A stretch of DNA of 64,000 nt from Bacteroidota bacterium (GTDB taxonomy: Bacteria > Bacteroidota > Ignavibacteria > Ignavibacteriales > Ignavibacteriaceae), in assembly GCA_021815405.1 (NCBI GenBank), contig JAKAGV010000013.1, forward strand, positions 1 to 64,000, read 5' to 3'. The position numbers were made by a program, and so were the translations under genes. The notes beneath the pieces are model-generated. The model worked only from the letters and a program-made list of their open reading frames with translations. It searched no databases and was not told the DNA's origin. This document shows, in pieces, positions 53,303 to 63,998 of this stretch; position 1 is the first letter of the stretch, and the number at the start of each line of letters is the position of its first letter.

Positions 53303-56300
53303 TTAAGCGCGGTAAACCAAAAAAAGTTTTAATATTAGGATCAGGTGCTCTTCAAATCGGACAAGCCGGCGAGTTTGATTACTCAGGCAGCCAGGCAATT
53401 AAAGCACTTAAAGAAGACGGCATCACTTCGGTTCTTATAAATCCGAACATTGCAACAATTCAAACTTCTGCTCACTTTGCGGATAAAGTTTACTTCATGC
53501 CGATCAAGGCAGAATTTGTTGAGAAGATAATTCAGAAAGAAGAACCGGACAGCATTTTGCTTCAATTCGGCGGACAGACTGCTCTAAACGTTGGCGTTGA
53601 GCTTTACGAGAAAAAAATTCTTGAAAAGTACAACGTAAAAGTTTTAGGAACTCCAGTCGAAGCAATTGAAGCTACCGAAGACAGACTGATTTTCGCAAAC
53701 AAAGTTACTGAGATAGGATTAAAAGTTGCGGTAAGCAGAACTGCAGGCAATGTTGATGAAGCTATTGCTGCCGCTGAAAAAATAGGATTCCCGGTAATGG
53801 TAAGAATTGCTTATGCGCTTGGCGGATTAGGTTCAGGAATTGTAAACAATAAAGAAGAACTTACCGAGAAAGCACGAAGAGCCTTCACCTTTACAAATCA
53901 AATTTTAATTGAAGAATCTCTTTACGGCTGGAAAGAAATTGAATATGAAATTGTCCGCGACAGGTTTAATAATTGTATAACAATCTGTTCGATGGAAAAC
54001 ATCGATCCGATGGGAATACATACAGGCGACAGCATTGTTATTGCGCCGGTTCAAACTTTATCTGCAACAGAAAATTTTAAGCTGAGGTCCATCGGAATAA
54101 AATTAATCCGGCATCTCGGAGTAATTGGAGAATGTAATATTCAGTATGCACTCGATCCGAATTCTGATGATTATAGAATTATAGAAGTCAACGCAAGATT
54201 AAGCCGAAGCTCGGCACTTGCTTCAAAAGCTACCGGCTATCCGCTGGCATTCATTGCAACAAAGCTGGCACTTGGATATGCACTTAATGAAGTTGCAAAC
54301 ATAATTACTCAAGAAACATCCGCATGTTTTGAGCCGGCGCTTGATTACGTTGCTCTTAAATTCCCACGGTGGGATCTTCAGAAATTCAGACAGGTAAGTA
54401 CTCTGCTCGGTTCAGAAATGAAATCTGTCGGCGAGGTTATGTCTCTCGGAAGAAGCTTCGAAGAAGTTCTTCAGAAGGCAATCAGAATGCTGGACATTGG
54501 TATGAAAGGATTCGTCGGCAATCAAATTTCATTTGAAGATCTGGACAAACAATTAGCTCAGCCGACTGATAAAAGAATTTATGCAATCGCCCAAGCATTG
54601 AAAGAAGGTTATTCTGTCGATAAAATTCATGAGCTTACCAAAATAACCAAATGGTTCATCTTCAAGATGAAGAATATCATCGAAACAGAGAAGAAGCTAA
54701 CCGGAATTAAGCTTAACAAAATTTCTGTTGATCATATGCGCGAAGCGAAGATGAACGGATTCTCTGACCTTCAGATCGGTAAGCTTGTCAATGCTACTGA
54801 TTTTGAAGTCAGAAATTACAGAAAAGGTCTCGGTGTTGTTCCCGTAGTAAAACAGATTGATACCCTTGCGGCAGAATATCCGGCGCAGACAAATTATCTT
54901 TATCTTACCTATCACGGAAAAGAGAACGACATTCAACTCGGTCAAAAAAATCAAATTGTCGTTCTCGGCAGCGGTGCTTACCGTATCGGCTCATCCGTTG
55001 AGTTTGATTGGTGCTGTGTAAATGCAGTAATGAGTTTAAACAAGCTCGAATACAAAACGATAATGATCAATTGCAATCCGGAAACTGTAAGTACCGATTA
55101 TGACATCTGCGATAAACTATATTTTGAGCAGTTAACGTTCGAGCGTGTTCTGGATATTTGTGATATTGAAAATCCAGAAGGCGTAATCATTTCAATGGGA
55201 GGACAAATCCCTAACAACCTTGCCTTGAAACTGCACAATGCTGGCATAAAGATTCTTGGTACATCGGCTTTGCAAATCGATAATGCGGAAGACAGGCATA
55301 AATTTTCCCAAATACTTGATAGACTTGAAGTAGATCAGCCGGAGTGGAAAGAGCTTACAAGTTTGGAAGAAGCAAAAGAGTTTGCTAGAAAAGTTTCTTA
55401 TCCGGTTTTAATAAGACCAAGCTATGTACTAAGCGGCGCGGCAATGAGCATTGTCGTTTCTGATGAAGAACTTGAACAATACCTTAAGAAAGCTTCGGAA
55501 ATCAGCCGCGAGCATCCGGTGGTGATTAGTAAATTCATTACCGAAGCAAGAGAAATTGAAGCTGATGCAGTCGCTGAGAATGGCGAGCTTTTCTGTTATG
55601 CAATTTCAGAACATGTTGAAAATGCAGGCGTCCACTCCGGTGATGCAACAATTGTTCTTCCTCCCCAGCGGACTTACCTGGAAACAATGCGCCGCGTAAA
55701 AATTATTACAAAACAAATTGCAAGAGAACTTAAAATTACTGGTCCGTTCAACATCCAGTTTATCGCAAAGGATAACGATGTAAAAGTAATTGAATGTAAC
55801 CTGCGTGCTTCACGAAGCTTTCCATTTGTATCCAAAGTCTTAAAAATTAATTTTATAGATATTGCAACCAAACTGATGATGGGAGAAAAAGTACCGAAGC
55901 TTGACAAATCTTCTTTCGATGTCGATTATGTCGGAGTTAAAGCGCCGCAGTTTTCTTTTACAAGATTGAAAGGCTCGGATCCGATACTTGGAGTTGAAAT
56001 GGCATCAACCGGAGAAGTTGCCTGCCTCGGTGATGATTTTAACGAAGCATTCCTGAAAAGCTTTTTATCAACAGGCTATAGAATTCCGCAGAAAGCTGTT
56101 ATGCTTTCAACAGGAACCGCAAAAGATAAAGCGGACTTCCTTAACGAAACCAAGGCGCTTTCTGACATGGGCTTGAAGCTTTATGCAACTAACGGAACAG
56201 CAAGATTTTTAAGCGAGCACGGAATAATTGCTGAGGTTCTTAATTGGCCTCTTGAAAAAGAAGAACCGAATATTATTACATACTTGAATGAAGGTAAGAT

Positions 56301-56487
56301 CGATTTGGTTATTAACATTCCAAAGAATGAAGAAAAGTACGAGCTCGACAACGACTATCTTATAAGAAGAAAAGCCGTCGATATGAACGTCAACTTGATT
56401 ACAAACATTCAGGTTGCAAAGAGGTTTGTTAAATCGCTTTCGAAGTTGAAGGATCTTTCGGTTAAAAGCTGGGACGAGTACAACTAA
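53299..56487 (+). CDS. carB: carbamoyl phosphate synthase large subunit
   Basis: A 1062-residue synthetase with the duplicated ATP-grasp structure. The first half has KKVLILGSGALQIGQAGEFD and IRIAYALGGLGSGIV-type segments; the second half repeats it from about 550 (IVVLGSGAYRIGSSVEFDW, VLIRPSYVLSGAAMSIV). The C-terminal MGS allosteric domain is at about 930-1060. Length is normal. Coupled to carA by ATGA overlap; the phosphoesterase gene begins 1 nt after it. Confidence 0.98.
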   Translation: MIKRGKPKKVLILGSGALQIGQAGEFDYSGSQAIKALKEDGITSVLINPNIATIQTSAHFADKVYFMPIKAEFVEKIIQKEEPDSILLQFGGQTALNVGVELYEKKILEKYNVKVLGTPVEAIEATEDRLIFANKVTEIGLKVAVSRTAGNVDEAIAAAEKIGFPVMVRIAYALGGLGSGIVNNKEELTEKARRAFTFTNQILIEESLYGWKEIEYEIVRDRFNNCITICSMENIDPMGIHTGDSIVIAPVQTLSATENFKLRSIGIKLIRHLGVIGECNIQYALDPNSDDYRIIEVNARLSRSSALASKATGYPLAFIATKLALGYALNEVANIITQETSACFEPALDYVALKFPRWDLQKFRQVSTLLGSEMKSVGEVMSLGRSFEEVLQKAIRMLDIGMKGFVGNQISFEDLDKQLAQPTDKRIYAIAQALKEGYSVDKIHELTKITKWFIFKMKNIIETEKKLTGIKLNKISVDHMREAKMNGFSDLQIGKLVNATDFEVRNYRKGLGVVPVVKQIDTLAAEYPAQTNYLYLTYHGKENDIQLGQKNQIVVLGSGAYRIGSSVEFDWCCVNAVMSLNKLEYKTIMINCNPETVSTDYDICDKLYFEQLTFERVLDICDIENPEGVIISMGGQIPNNLALKLHNAGIKILGTSALQIDNAEDRHKFSQILDRLEVDQPEWKELTSLEEAKEFARKVSYPVLIRPSYVLSGAAMSIVVSDEELEQYLKKASEISREHPVVISKFITEAREIEADAVAENGELFCYAISEHVENAGVHSGDATIVLPPQRTYLETMRRVKIITKQIARELKITGPFNIQFIAKDNDVKVIECNLRASRSFPFVSKVLKINFIDIATKLMMGEKVPKLDKSSFDVDYVGVKAPQFSFTRLKGSDPILGVEMASTGEVACLGDDFNEAFLKSFLSTGYRIPQKAVMLSTGTAKDKADFLNETKALSDMGLKLYATNGTARFLSEHGIIAEVLNWPLEKEEPNIITYLNEGKIDLVINIPKNEEKYELDNDYLIRRKAVDMNVNLITNIQVAKRFVKSLSKLKDLSVKSWDEYN

Positions 56488-56488
56488 A

Positions 56489-57631
56489 ATGGCATTATTC
56501 TTTTCAATATTTTTTACGCTTTATGCGTTATTAAATTATTACATCTGCATTCGCGGCTGGCAGGCTTTGCAAATAGGTCCGCAGTTTAGAGTAATCTATC
56601 TGGTAGTTTTTATTTTCGCATCGCTTTCTTATCTCGTTACTAAATTCTTCACCAAATTCCTACCGGATTTTTTATATGATATAATGATCTGGGTTGGTTC
56701 CTTTTGGTTCGCTTTCATGCTTTATTTTTTTCTTGCCATTGTTTTAATTGATCTGGTTAGATTAATTAACTTACAATTCCATTTCTTACCTCAGTTTGTT
56801 CATCATAATTATCTTCAGGCTAAAGCAATAACCGGTGCAGTTGTTTTTGTTATAGTTTCATTAATTGTAACTGCCGGTTTTATAAACACAAGAGCTGTAC
56901 AAGTAAAAACTCTTGAACTAAATCTGCCGAAAAAGAACAGCGATCTTGAAAGCTTAAATGCCGTACTGGTTTCTGATATTCATCTTTCGCCAATGGATAA
57001 TGAAAAATTTCTTTCTAAAATAGTTGATAAAATAAATTCTCTTAATCCGGATATTGTTTTTATTGCCGGAGATTTGTTTGATGACAGCGCAGAAATTCTA
57101 ACAAAGCGTAATATCGGTCCGGCGCTGCTAAGGCTTAAACCAAAGTTTGGTGTTTATGCATGCACCGGTAATCATGAATTTATAAACGGTATTGACAGCG
57201 CATGTGCTTTTATAAGAAATCATGGAATCAATCTTTTACGAGATGAGACGGCAAAAGTCGGAAATTCTTTTTACATCATCAGCCGTGATGATAGAGCAAT
57301 TGCGCAGTTCAATGGAGCTAAAAGGAAATCTCTTGTAGAAGTGATGAACAATGTGGACGGTATTCTTCCGACAATTTTAATGGATCATACGCCTTTCGGA
57401 TTAGAGGAAGCAGAAGTAAATAATATTGATCTTCAGCTTTCAGGACATACGCATCACGGACAAATGTTTCCAGCCAACTTGATTACAAAAATGATTTACA
57501 AACAAAGCTGGGGCTACCATAAGAATAGCAAAACTCAATATTATGTTTCCTGCGGCGCAGGTACATGGGGTCCTCCGGTTAGAATCGGCAGCAGATCTGA
57601 AATTGTGAATTTGAAAATAAAATTTATTTAA
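56489..57631 (+). CDS. membrane-anchored calcineurin-like metallophosphoesterase
   Basis: A 380-residue protein. Four hydrophobic segments fill residues 1-140; the phosphoesterase domain follows with the metal-binding set VSDIHLSPM, FIAGDLFDD, TGNHEFI, LMDHTPFG and LSGHTHHGQM, all intact. The type includes YkuE- and UDP-diacylglucosamine-hydrolase-like enzymes; the substrate here is not known. The gene starts 1 nt after carB, so it belongs to the carAB transcript though no link is apparent. Confidence 0.92.
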   Translation: MALFFSIFFTLYALLNYYICIRGWQALQIGPQFRVIYLVVFIFASLSYLVTKFFTKFLPDFLYDIMIWVGSFWFAFMLYFFLAIVLIDLVRLINLQFHFLPQFVHHNYLQAKAITGAVVFVIVSLIVTAGFINTRAVQVKTLELNLPKKNSDLESLNAVLVSDIHLSPMDNEKFLSKIVDKINSLNPDIVFIAGDLFDDSAEILTKRNIGPALLRLKPKFGVYACTGNHEFINGIDSACAFIRNHGINLLRDETAKVGNSFYIISRDDRAIAQFNGAKRKSLVEVMNNVDGILPTILMDHTPFGLEEAEVNNIDLQLSGHTHHGQMFPANLITKMIYKQSWGYHKNSKTQYYVSCGAGTWGPPVRIGSRSEIVNLKIKFI

Positions 57632-57647
57632 CCTTACATACACAAGT

Positions 57648-57690
57648 TTCGTAATCTTAATCGAGTTATAAATCCGATTAAGATTACGAA
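57648..57690. terminator. long bidirectional hairpin
   Basis: TTCGTAATCTTAATCG (57648-57663) and CGATTAAGATTACGAA (57675-57690) form a perfect 16-bp stem with an 11-nt loop, ~17 nt after the phosphoesterase stop and between convergent genes. T-runs are absent. The perfect symmetry recalls dispersed repeat elements as well as terminators. Confidence 0.65.
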
Positions 57691-57782
57691 CAAGAGCAAG
57701 GTTAAGAATTGCACGCGCATCGTGACTTAATATATAAAGATACCGCTCAATTTATGGTTCGCTGTGTAACAAAAATTATTTA

Positions 57783-58679
57783 TTAAAACACAAACGTTAC
57801 ACCAAACTTAAACTGATCAAAAGACAAAGGTGCAGCAGTTTCGAACGGCCAGTTCATCTTATCCTGTCTCAATTCATATATGCCGTATGAGAGAGCATTC
57901 TTTAATACGAAGCTTACAATCGGTGCAGCATACGGAGACGAATCTAAAATTTGATCGACAAAACCGTCTATCCCCCACTGCCCTGCCGCTTCAACAATAG
58001 CGCTGCCAGCCCACTTCCAGAAAAGATGACGCGGAAAAATTATCGAGCGCTCGTAACCAGCTTCTATTATAAAATGCTGCAAAACTTTGAACCTAACTCC
58101 ACCTTCGGCACTGGTGCCAAATCTAAAAGATTCGTTAAACAAATTTGTAGTATTTAAACCTGCCGCTGTTGAAGGCATATCTAACATCCTCAAACGCGAC
58201 CAGTCAACCGAATACGAATAGTATGGAATTATGGCAGCGCTCCCGAGATCATATCCATATCCGGAAGATCTTCCGAATCCGAAGCGCCATAAGTCTGCTT
58301 TAAGCTCACCGGTATTTATATTCCCGCTTGAAAGATCTGTTGAAAAATTGCTGATATAAAAATATCTGAAGTTGTAGTCTAGAATGTTTTCATCAACAAA
58401 ATCATTTTTCAGTTGAGTATAACCAAGCTTTAACTCAGCTAAACCGGGATTAGCAAATGACTCGTTAAAATCTCTTAAAGCAGTATTCGAAAGCCCATAA
58501 TTAAATGATAAAGTCGGTCTGCTTCTGCTAAATCCTTCATCGAACCAGTGGAATCTGAATCGGTGATGATGTCCCCACCATTCATTATCGCTGCCGGTTG
58601 TGTCTTCATCTTGAGCAAAAGTATAAGCAAAACTAACCAAACTGAGGACTAGAATAAAAAGTATCTTGCTTCTAAACAT
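57783..58679 (-). CDS. secreted or outer-membrane protein, unknown function
   Basis: A 298-residue protein with a signal peptide (about 1-22, ends TFAQD) and an aromatic-rich mature part with many alternating strand segments (for example LELGYTQLKNDF-like and FRYFYISNFSTDL); the chain ends FKFGVTFVF, a typical outer-membrane barrel end. Early residues EWWGHHHRFRFHWFDEG contain a His-rich patch that might bind metal. I do not recognise the family. AGGAAAGGG precedes the start; TTGACT lies 45 nt upstream. Next to it, but separated by ~340 nt, is the CHASE2-sigma54 gene. Confidence 0.68.
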   Translation of the reverse strand: MFRSKILFILVLSLVSFAYTFAQDEDTTGSDNEWWGHHHRFRFHWFDEGFSRSRPTLSFNYGLSNTALRDFNESFANPGLAELKLGYTQLKNDFVDENILDYNFRYFYISNFSTDLSSGNINTGELKADLWRFGFGRSSGYGYDLGSAAIIPYYSYSVDWSRLRMLDMPSTAAGLNTTNLFNESFRFGTSAEGGVRFKVLQHFIIEAGYERSIIFPRHLFWKWAGSAIVEAAGQWGIDGFVDQILDSSPYAAPIVSFVLKNALSYGIYELRQDKMNWPFETAAPLSFDQFKFGVTFVF

Positions 58680-59023
58680 AATATCTACCCTTTCCTGTTA
58701 TTATTTATTTAGTTTTAAGTCAACTACTTATTTCAATCATTATGCCGTAATTTTCTTCTTAAATGATTATTAATTTATAATTGAAAGAATAAGCGTGAAT
58801 ATTTTTTAATACAATCACAAAATAATATTGTACACTGGTGCGCCTTCTTCTAGCTTTGACTTATAATCCGAGCCAAAAGTTACCTCAAAGTTAGGTTCTT
58901 AAATGCTGAATGATAAAGAAATCTTGTCGAATTGCAAATAATAATGAAAGGCGGTTTAATTTTTTGATGAATATAGAGCATTGCGAAGCTTTGGGAGTTA
59001 CCCTATGCGCTTAGCTATAATAA
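58680..59023. other. spacer with coding-like remnant
   Basis: About 340 nt between two minus-strand genes. The right part contains slightly GC-richer stretches. One minus-strand segment (58898-58815) reads as a smooth 27-residue protein tail (NFEVTFGSDYKSKLEEGAPV, then YNIIL and stop), preceded in frame by TAA and more coding-like text (FDKISLSFSI). It looks like the end of a decayed gene. The promoter of the outer-membrane-type gene lies at its left end. Confidence 0.4.
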
Positions 59024-61525
59024 TCAACTTTTATTTTGAAGAGAATTGTGCGCTTCTTTCGCAAGCTTTTCAAGTTCTTTCTGAATCACTTCGTCCAGGT
59101 AATAATGGAATTTATGCGGGAGGTTTTTATACTTTGAAATGAAATTATTTTTTATTACTTCAAAATCTTTAGAGGTTTCTTTTCTAATATCATTTTGAAT
59201 GTTTGAAAGAAATGTTTGCAGCTTATTCTTTACGCGGTCAATAACTTCTGTCTCTTCGCTATCTGATATTATCTTTACCGCTGCATCAAAATCAAAATCA
59301 TACTCTACAAAAGTTTTTAATGAATAACCGCGGAAGTTTTCCGAGACAACGTTTCTGCTGACGTTTCCGAGTTCTTTAGCTGTTTCAATTATAGATGATC
59401 TAGAAAACTTTTTACTTCTCAAAGATTCAACAACAATGTCTTCAAAATTAAACTTACTGTCTCTAACTATTTCTTCAGGCAAATCAGCAAGCTGGATTAA
59501 ATTTCTTCCGGATGATTTTGCAAAAATAACTGCGCGCTTTATAACGGCTTCAAGTTCACGAACATTGCCCTTCCATTCATACTTTAACATTGCTTCAGAA
59601 GCAGCTTCGGATAATTTTATATCGCTGTTTTCTTTCTTCAAGAAATAATTTGCAAGAATTAAGATGTCTTCCTTTCTATCCTTCAGCGGAGGCAGCTCTA
59701 TTTTAATTACATTTAGTCTGTAATAAAGATCTTCACGGAATTTTTTTTCTTTAACAAGATTATCAACATGACGGTTTGTTGCGGCAACAATTCTTACATC
59801 TGTATGCTGGGTTTTAGATGAACCAACTTTTTCAAAATCTCCAGCCTGGATAACTCTAAGTAATTTAACCTGAAAATTTTCTGTCGTCTCTGCAATTTCA
59901 TCAAGAAAGATTGTACCGTTATTTGCAGCTTCAAATCGTCCGATCTTATCAGCAACAGCTCCTGTAAAGGCTCCCTTAACATGTCCAAACAATTCGCTTT
60001 CCAAAAGAGTGTCGGATAAAGCGCCGCAGTTTACAGCGACAAAATTATTTTTATTCCTTTTACTTAATTGATGAATTGCCTTTGCGGCTAATTCTTTTCC
60101 CGTTCCGCTTTCGCCTAAAATTAGGACGCTTGCATCTTCCGGTGCCGCCTTCTTAATTATTTCGATTACCTTTGACATTGCTTTTGATTTGTAAACGATG
60201 TCGTAGAATTCTTTTGTTTCGCCGTTAAATGGTTCTTCTGATTCTATTGAATCGGATTTATTTTCTTTCAGCTTTTCAATATCATTCTTAAGCGTTTTTA
60301 TTTTTTCCACTATTGAGCTTGAACTTCCGTCACCGGATAAATCCAATTCTTTTTGAAGCCTTCCCAATTCAAGTTCTTTCTTATTAAGAAGATTTTTAAG
60401 AAGAACTGCTTCATCCAATACTCCTTTAAGCTGATCTTCTTTTTCAGAGAGAAAAAAGATAAAATCCGTAAAAGCAAAGAGTAAGAATGGTATAATGAAA
60501 AAAGAATAGGAAAGTTCAATGTGGAGATATGAAAATAATACAAAGGCAAAAACCAAAGTTGAAATAGATAAAATCAAATAAGAACGGAATGAATTATAAT
60601 CGGCTTTCCTCCAACCGATAAAAAGAAAGACCAGAAGAACTATCGCGAAAAATAATTCGGAAGGGAAAATAAAATTGTTATTTAACGCCCGGTTCTCAAG
60701 TAAATTATCCAGGGCAAACGCATGAAGTGCAAAGTCAGGCATGCTGTTGTCAAATGCAGTCTTGATAGTTGAAGAAACCTGCGGATCGCTTACTCCGATA
60801 ATTATGATTTTATCTTTCAGATTCTTAAGCAACGGATTGTTTTCATTGACAAGCTCAAAATACTGGAGTAGTGAATAACGCTTAAATTTTTTCCAGGACG
60901 AAATGAAATTAATTTTAATTGTCCCGTTTGTGTTCTTAAAATTATCACCTGCAAGCTGCAGAGCAAATGCTTTTACGGTTGAATGATCACTATGAATGAC
61001 TAGCGGTATTTCAATTCCGTTATTGCCAAAATAATTTAAATGACCGGTTTTTATATTCTCATCAATCAACTTTGGACTTGGGTAACTAAGAGAATCGGTA
61101 TAAAATTGATTGTTGTCTTGATAAACATTACCGGCAACTGAGCTTAAAATTACTCTGCCGGATGATTCAATTTCTTTTGTTACAAGATTATCATACAAGG
61201 TTTGAGTAACAAATTTAGCGCTTAAAAAAACTTCAAGCCCTATCTTTTTGACATTATACTTGGTTAGGCTGTTAATCAGGAGTGCATAATAACTGCGTTT
61301 GAGCGGCCAGTTGCCGAGATTGTCAATGTCGCTGGATGTAATGTCAATAAGAACAATATTTGTATCCGGCTGAAGCTGACCCCTTGTTAAAGCAAAAACA
61401 TTTTCGAAACTCTCATCGACAGATTTTCTTGTTCCCGAAAACAATATAAGAAACGTCAATGCAATGACGAATAAAATAATCTTAACGACAAGTTTATTTT
61501 TTATAAATGATAAAATATTCGTCAT
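59024..61525 (-). CDS. membrane-bound CHASE2 sigma54-dependent transcriptional activator
   Basis: An 833-residue protein. TM at about 11-30; an extracytoplasmic CHASE2 sensor domain (about 35-285, with [20 protein letters not shown] and [10 protein letters not shown]); three TM segments (about 290-370); a coiled coil (about 375-440); a sigma54-type AAA+ domain with [29 protein letters not shown] and [10 protein letters not shown]; then an HTH-like segment ([20 protein letters not shown]) and an extra ~110-residue helical tail. CHASE2 is usually joined to kinases or cyclases; here the sensor is joined directly to the transcription activator. It lies 23 nt after hslU and is likely co-transcribed with hslV-hslU. 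Confidence 0.9.
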   Translation of the reverse strand: MTNILSFIKNKLVVKIILFVIALTFLILFSGTRKSVDESFENVFALTRGQLQPDTNIVLIDITSSDIDNLGNWPLKRSYYALLINSLTKYNVKKIGLEVFLSAKFVTQTLYDNLVTKEIESSGRVILSSVAGNVYQDNNQFYTDSLSYPSPKLIDENIKTGHLNYFGNNGIEIPLVIHSDHSTVKAFALQLAGDNFKNTNGTIKINFISSWKKFKRYSLLQYFELVNENNPLLKNLKDKIIIIGVSDPQVSSTIKTAFDNSMPDFALHAFALDNLLENRALNNNFIFPSELFFAIVLLVFLFIGWRKADYNSFRSYLILSISTLVFAFVLFSYLHIELSYSFFIIPFLLFAFTDFIFFLSEKEDQLKGVLDEAVLLKNLLNKKELELGRLQKELDLSGDGSSSSIVEKIKTLKNDIEKLKENKSDSIESEEPFNGETKEFYDIVYKSKAMSKVIEIIKKAAPEDASVLILGESGTGKELAAKAIHQLSKRNKNNFVAVNCGALSDTLLESELFGHVKGAFTGAVADKIGRFEAANNGTIFLDEIAETTENFQVKLLRVIQAGDFEKVGSSKTQHTDVRIVAATNRHVDNLVKEKKFREDLYYRLNVIKIELPPLKDRKEDILILANYFLKKENSDIKLSEAASEAMLKYEWKGNVRELEAVIKRAVIFAKSSGRNLIQLADLPEEIVRDSKFNFEDIVVESLRSKKFSRSSIIETAKELGNVSRNVVSENFRGYSLKTFVEYDFDFDAAVKIISDSEETEVIDRVKNKLQTFLSNIQNDIRKETSKDFEVIKNNFISKYKNLPHKFHYYLDEVIQKELEKLAKEAHNSLQNKS

Positions 61526-61548
61526 AAACTGATGAATAATTTCAGATA

Positions 61549-62928
61549 TTAAAGAATGAATTTACTCAGGTCACGGTTCTTAACTATGTTGTCTAATTTC
61601 TGCTTTACAAATTTAGCTGTTACTTTTACCTTTTCGGATGGAATTTTATCCGGTGCATCAAAAAGAATTTCATCAAGCAGCGTTGTAAGTATTGTGTGAA
61701 GTCTTCTTGCCCCAATATTCTCAACTTGTTCATTAACTTCCGATGCAATGCGTGCTATTTCTCTAATTGCATCCGGAGTAAAATCCAGTTTCACACCTTC
61801 CGAATCAAGCAGAGCATTATACTGCTTTAACAAAGCATTCTCAGGCATTGTAAGAATTTTAACAAAGTCTTCCTGGGTCAAGCTTTTCAATTCAACTCTA
61901 ATCGGGAAGCGACCTTGAAGTTCCGGTATTAAATCAGAAGGCTTTGAAACATGGAACGCGCCGGATGCAATAAACAATACATGATCAGTCTTTACAACAC
62001 CGTATTTTGTATTTACGTTTGAACCTTCAACTATGGGAAGCAGATCGCGCTGAACGCCTTCTCTGGAGACATCCGGTCCCTGACCTTTTCCGCCACCGGC
62101 AACTTTATCAATCTCATCGATAAAAACTATCCCGGATTCTTCCACACGCTCTATTGCTTCCTTCTGAACAGCATCCATATCAATTAGTTTCTGCGCTTCT
62201 TCCTGTGCTATAAGGACTCTTGCCTCGGAAATTTTGGTTTTTCTTTTTTTCTTTTTCTTCGGCATAAGGTTTCCCATGATTTCCTGGAAGTTAATTCCAA
62301 GGTCGTCAAAGCCGAATGGTCCAAGCACCTGCATCCCGATAGCATTTTGAGAATTCGCATCAAACTCTATCATCTTATCATTTAGTTCGCCTGCTTTTAA
62401 TTTTTCTCGCATCCAATCACGTGTCTTTTGGTTTTGATATGCCTCGCTGTTAACATCTCCTTCTTCAGGCTGATTTACATGATTTTGTGTTTTCTTAACA
62501 GGCGGAATTAAGAGATCCAGAATTTTCTCCTCGGCAAGTTCTTCGGCTCTTGCTTGAACTTCCAGTGTCTTTTCTGATTTAATCATGTTGACAGCATAAT
62601 CTGCCAAATCCCGAATCATTGACTCAACATCTCTGCCGACATAGCCTACTTCGGTATATTTGGATGCTTCAACTTTTACGAATGGTGCATCGGCAAGCTT
62701 GGCAAGTCTTCTTGCAATTTCCGTTTTACCTACTCCGGTGGGTCCAATTAAAATTATATTGTTCGGCAGAATTTCTTCTCTTAGTTGATCTGGAATCTGC
62801 TGTCGTCTCCAACGGTTTCGCAATGCAATTGCTACCGCTCTTTTTGCCTCGGTTTGCCCTATAATAAATTTATCAAGCTCAGTTACTATTTGAGTAGGTG
62901 TTAAAGTTTTTCTGGATTTATTCTTCAT
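61549..62928 (-). CDS. hslU: HslU ATPase, unfoldase of the HslUV protease
   Basis: A 459-residue AAA+ unfoldase that feeds HslV. It begins with [20 protein letters not shown]; Walker A is GPTGVGKT at 62-69, followed by [20 protein letters not shown]; the I domain occupies about 110-245, and Walker B is [13 protein letters not shown]. The C-terminal end NRDLSKFIL is as needed to activate HslV. It starts 6 nt after hslV. Confidence 0.97.
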   Translation of the reverse strand: MKNKSRKTLTPTQIVTELDKFIIGQTEAKRAVAIALRNRWRRQQIPDQLREEILPNNIILIGPTGVGKTEIARRLAKLADAPFVKVEASKYTEVGYVGRDVESMIRDLADYAVNMIKSEKTLEVQARAEELAEEKILDLLIPPVKKTQNHVNQPEEGDVNSEAYQNQKTRDWMREKLKAGELNDKMIEFDANSQNAIGMQVLGPFGFDDLGINFQEIMGNLMPKKKKKRKTKISEARVLIAQEEAQKLIDMDAVQKEAIERVEESGIVFIDEIDKVAGGGKGQGPDVSREGVQRDLLPIVEGSNVNTKYGVVKTDHVLFIASGAFHVSKPSDLIPELQGRFPIRVELKSLTQEDFVKILTMPENALLKQYNALLDSEGVKLDFTPDAIREIARIASEVNEQVENIGARRLHTILTTLLDEILFDAPDKIPSEKVKVTAKFVKQKLDNIVKNRDLSKFIL

Positions 62929-62934
62929 AATATT

Positions 62935-63471
62935 TTAAATGACTTCCACATTAATTTTATCGTTTGTGTAAATACAAATTTCAGAAGCTGTCTTCAACGC
63001 TTCTTCAACAATTTCTTTAGCAGAAAGATTGCTGTACTTCCTAAGCATTCTTGCTGCAGCCAAAGCATACATGCCGCCGGAACCGATTGCAACTATCTGA
63101 TCATCGGGTTCAATCACATCGCCGTTACCTGAAATAATCATTGCTTTATCTTCTGTAATAACAGCAAGCATCGCTTCAAGCTTGCGAAGAAATTTATCGG
63201 TTCGCCAATCCTTTGCAAGCTCAACCGCAGAACGGTCTACATTTCCTCTATACTGTTCAAGCTTGTCTTCAAATCTTTCCATTAAGGTAAACGCATCGGC
63301 AGAAGCTCCGGCGAAGCCGCACAAAACTTTGCCTCCGGCAAGTCTTCTTATTTTTAATGCATTATGCTTCATCACTGTGTTGCCTAGCGTAACCTGACCG
63401 TCACCGCCAATAGCAGATTTTCCGTTGTGTACAACGCCTATAATCGTAGTTGCATGCATTTTTGTTTCCAT
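62935..63471 (-). CDS. hslV: HslV peptidase subunit of the HslUV protease
   Basis: A 178-residue threonine peptidase. The active-site Thr is Thr8 in [20 protein letters not shown], so the chain carries a 7-residue leader (METKMHA) that must be removed, unlike E. coli HslV where only Met precedes Thr. The usual Lys/Arg and [14 protein letters not shown] pattern is present. GGAG precedes ATG 63471 at good spacing, supporting the longer start over ATG 63459. It is the first gene of the hslV-hslU-CHASE2 regulator operon. Confidence 0.96.
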   Translation of the reverse strand: METKMHATTIIGVVHNGKSAIGGDGQVTLGNTVMKHNALKIRRLAGGKVLCGFAGASADAFTLMERFEDKLEQYRGNVDRSAVELAKDWRTDKFLRKLEAMLAVITEDKAMIISGNGDVIEPDDQIVAIGSGGMYALAAARMLRKYSNLSAKEIVEEALKTASEICIYTNDKINVEVI

Positions 63472-63650
63472 TATTCAGCTCCAAACTTTCAAACTTCGGT
63501 GTAAATTAAAAACATAATTCTTAAAATCGCAATTTTTATGAGAGTATTGATCCCGAACTTTAAATATTTTTGATAAAGACAACAATAAAAATTTCGATTA
63601 AAATAAATGGATTTTTTTCAATTGGTAAAGTACAACTTTTTTTGATTATT

Positions 63651-63998
63651 TCATGAACCGGATTTTGAATTCGGAAATGCAAATGGAATAATTCTGGGAA
63701 CGGTTTTTTGATAATTCAAATATTCATCTCCGAATTTTTCCAACAGCTTCTTCTCTTCATAAAAAGAACCAATATAAAAATAAACAATAATTGCAATCAA
63801 AAATGTTAAATAGGATAAATCCATTTCTGCTCGGAATATCAAGAATAAAATTGAAAAAAGATAAATGGGATGGCGGCAAATTTTATAGGGACCTCTGACA
63901 TTTAACGTCAATTTTTCATCAAGTTCTTTCGAATCGTATTCTTTATTGAACCACCGGAAGATCTGGTTTATTCCAAGGAACTCCTTGGCATCAAAATA
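63651..63998 (-). CDS. isoprenylcysteine carboxyl methyltransferase/PEMT-like membrane protein, C-terminal part
   Basis: The frame is open from the right edge of the window; about 115 residues of the C-terminal part are visible. The methyltransferase signature is clear: NVRGPYKICRHPIYLFSILF (the GPYxxxRHPxY motif that binds S-adenosylmethionine), a TM segment (YLTFLIAIIVYFYIG) and YEEKKLLEKFGDEYLNYQKT, with the second Glu-rich motif. The family methylates lipids or small molecules at the membrane; the substrate is not known. Several N-terminal residues and the start codon lie outside the window. Confidence 0.8.
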   Translation of the reverse strand, partial: YFDAKEFLGINQIFRWFNKEYDSKELDEKLTLNVRGPYKICRHPIYLFSILFLIFRAEMDLSYLTFLIAIIVYFYIGSFYEEKKLLEKFGDEYLNYQKTVPRIIPFAFPNSKSGS

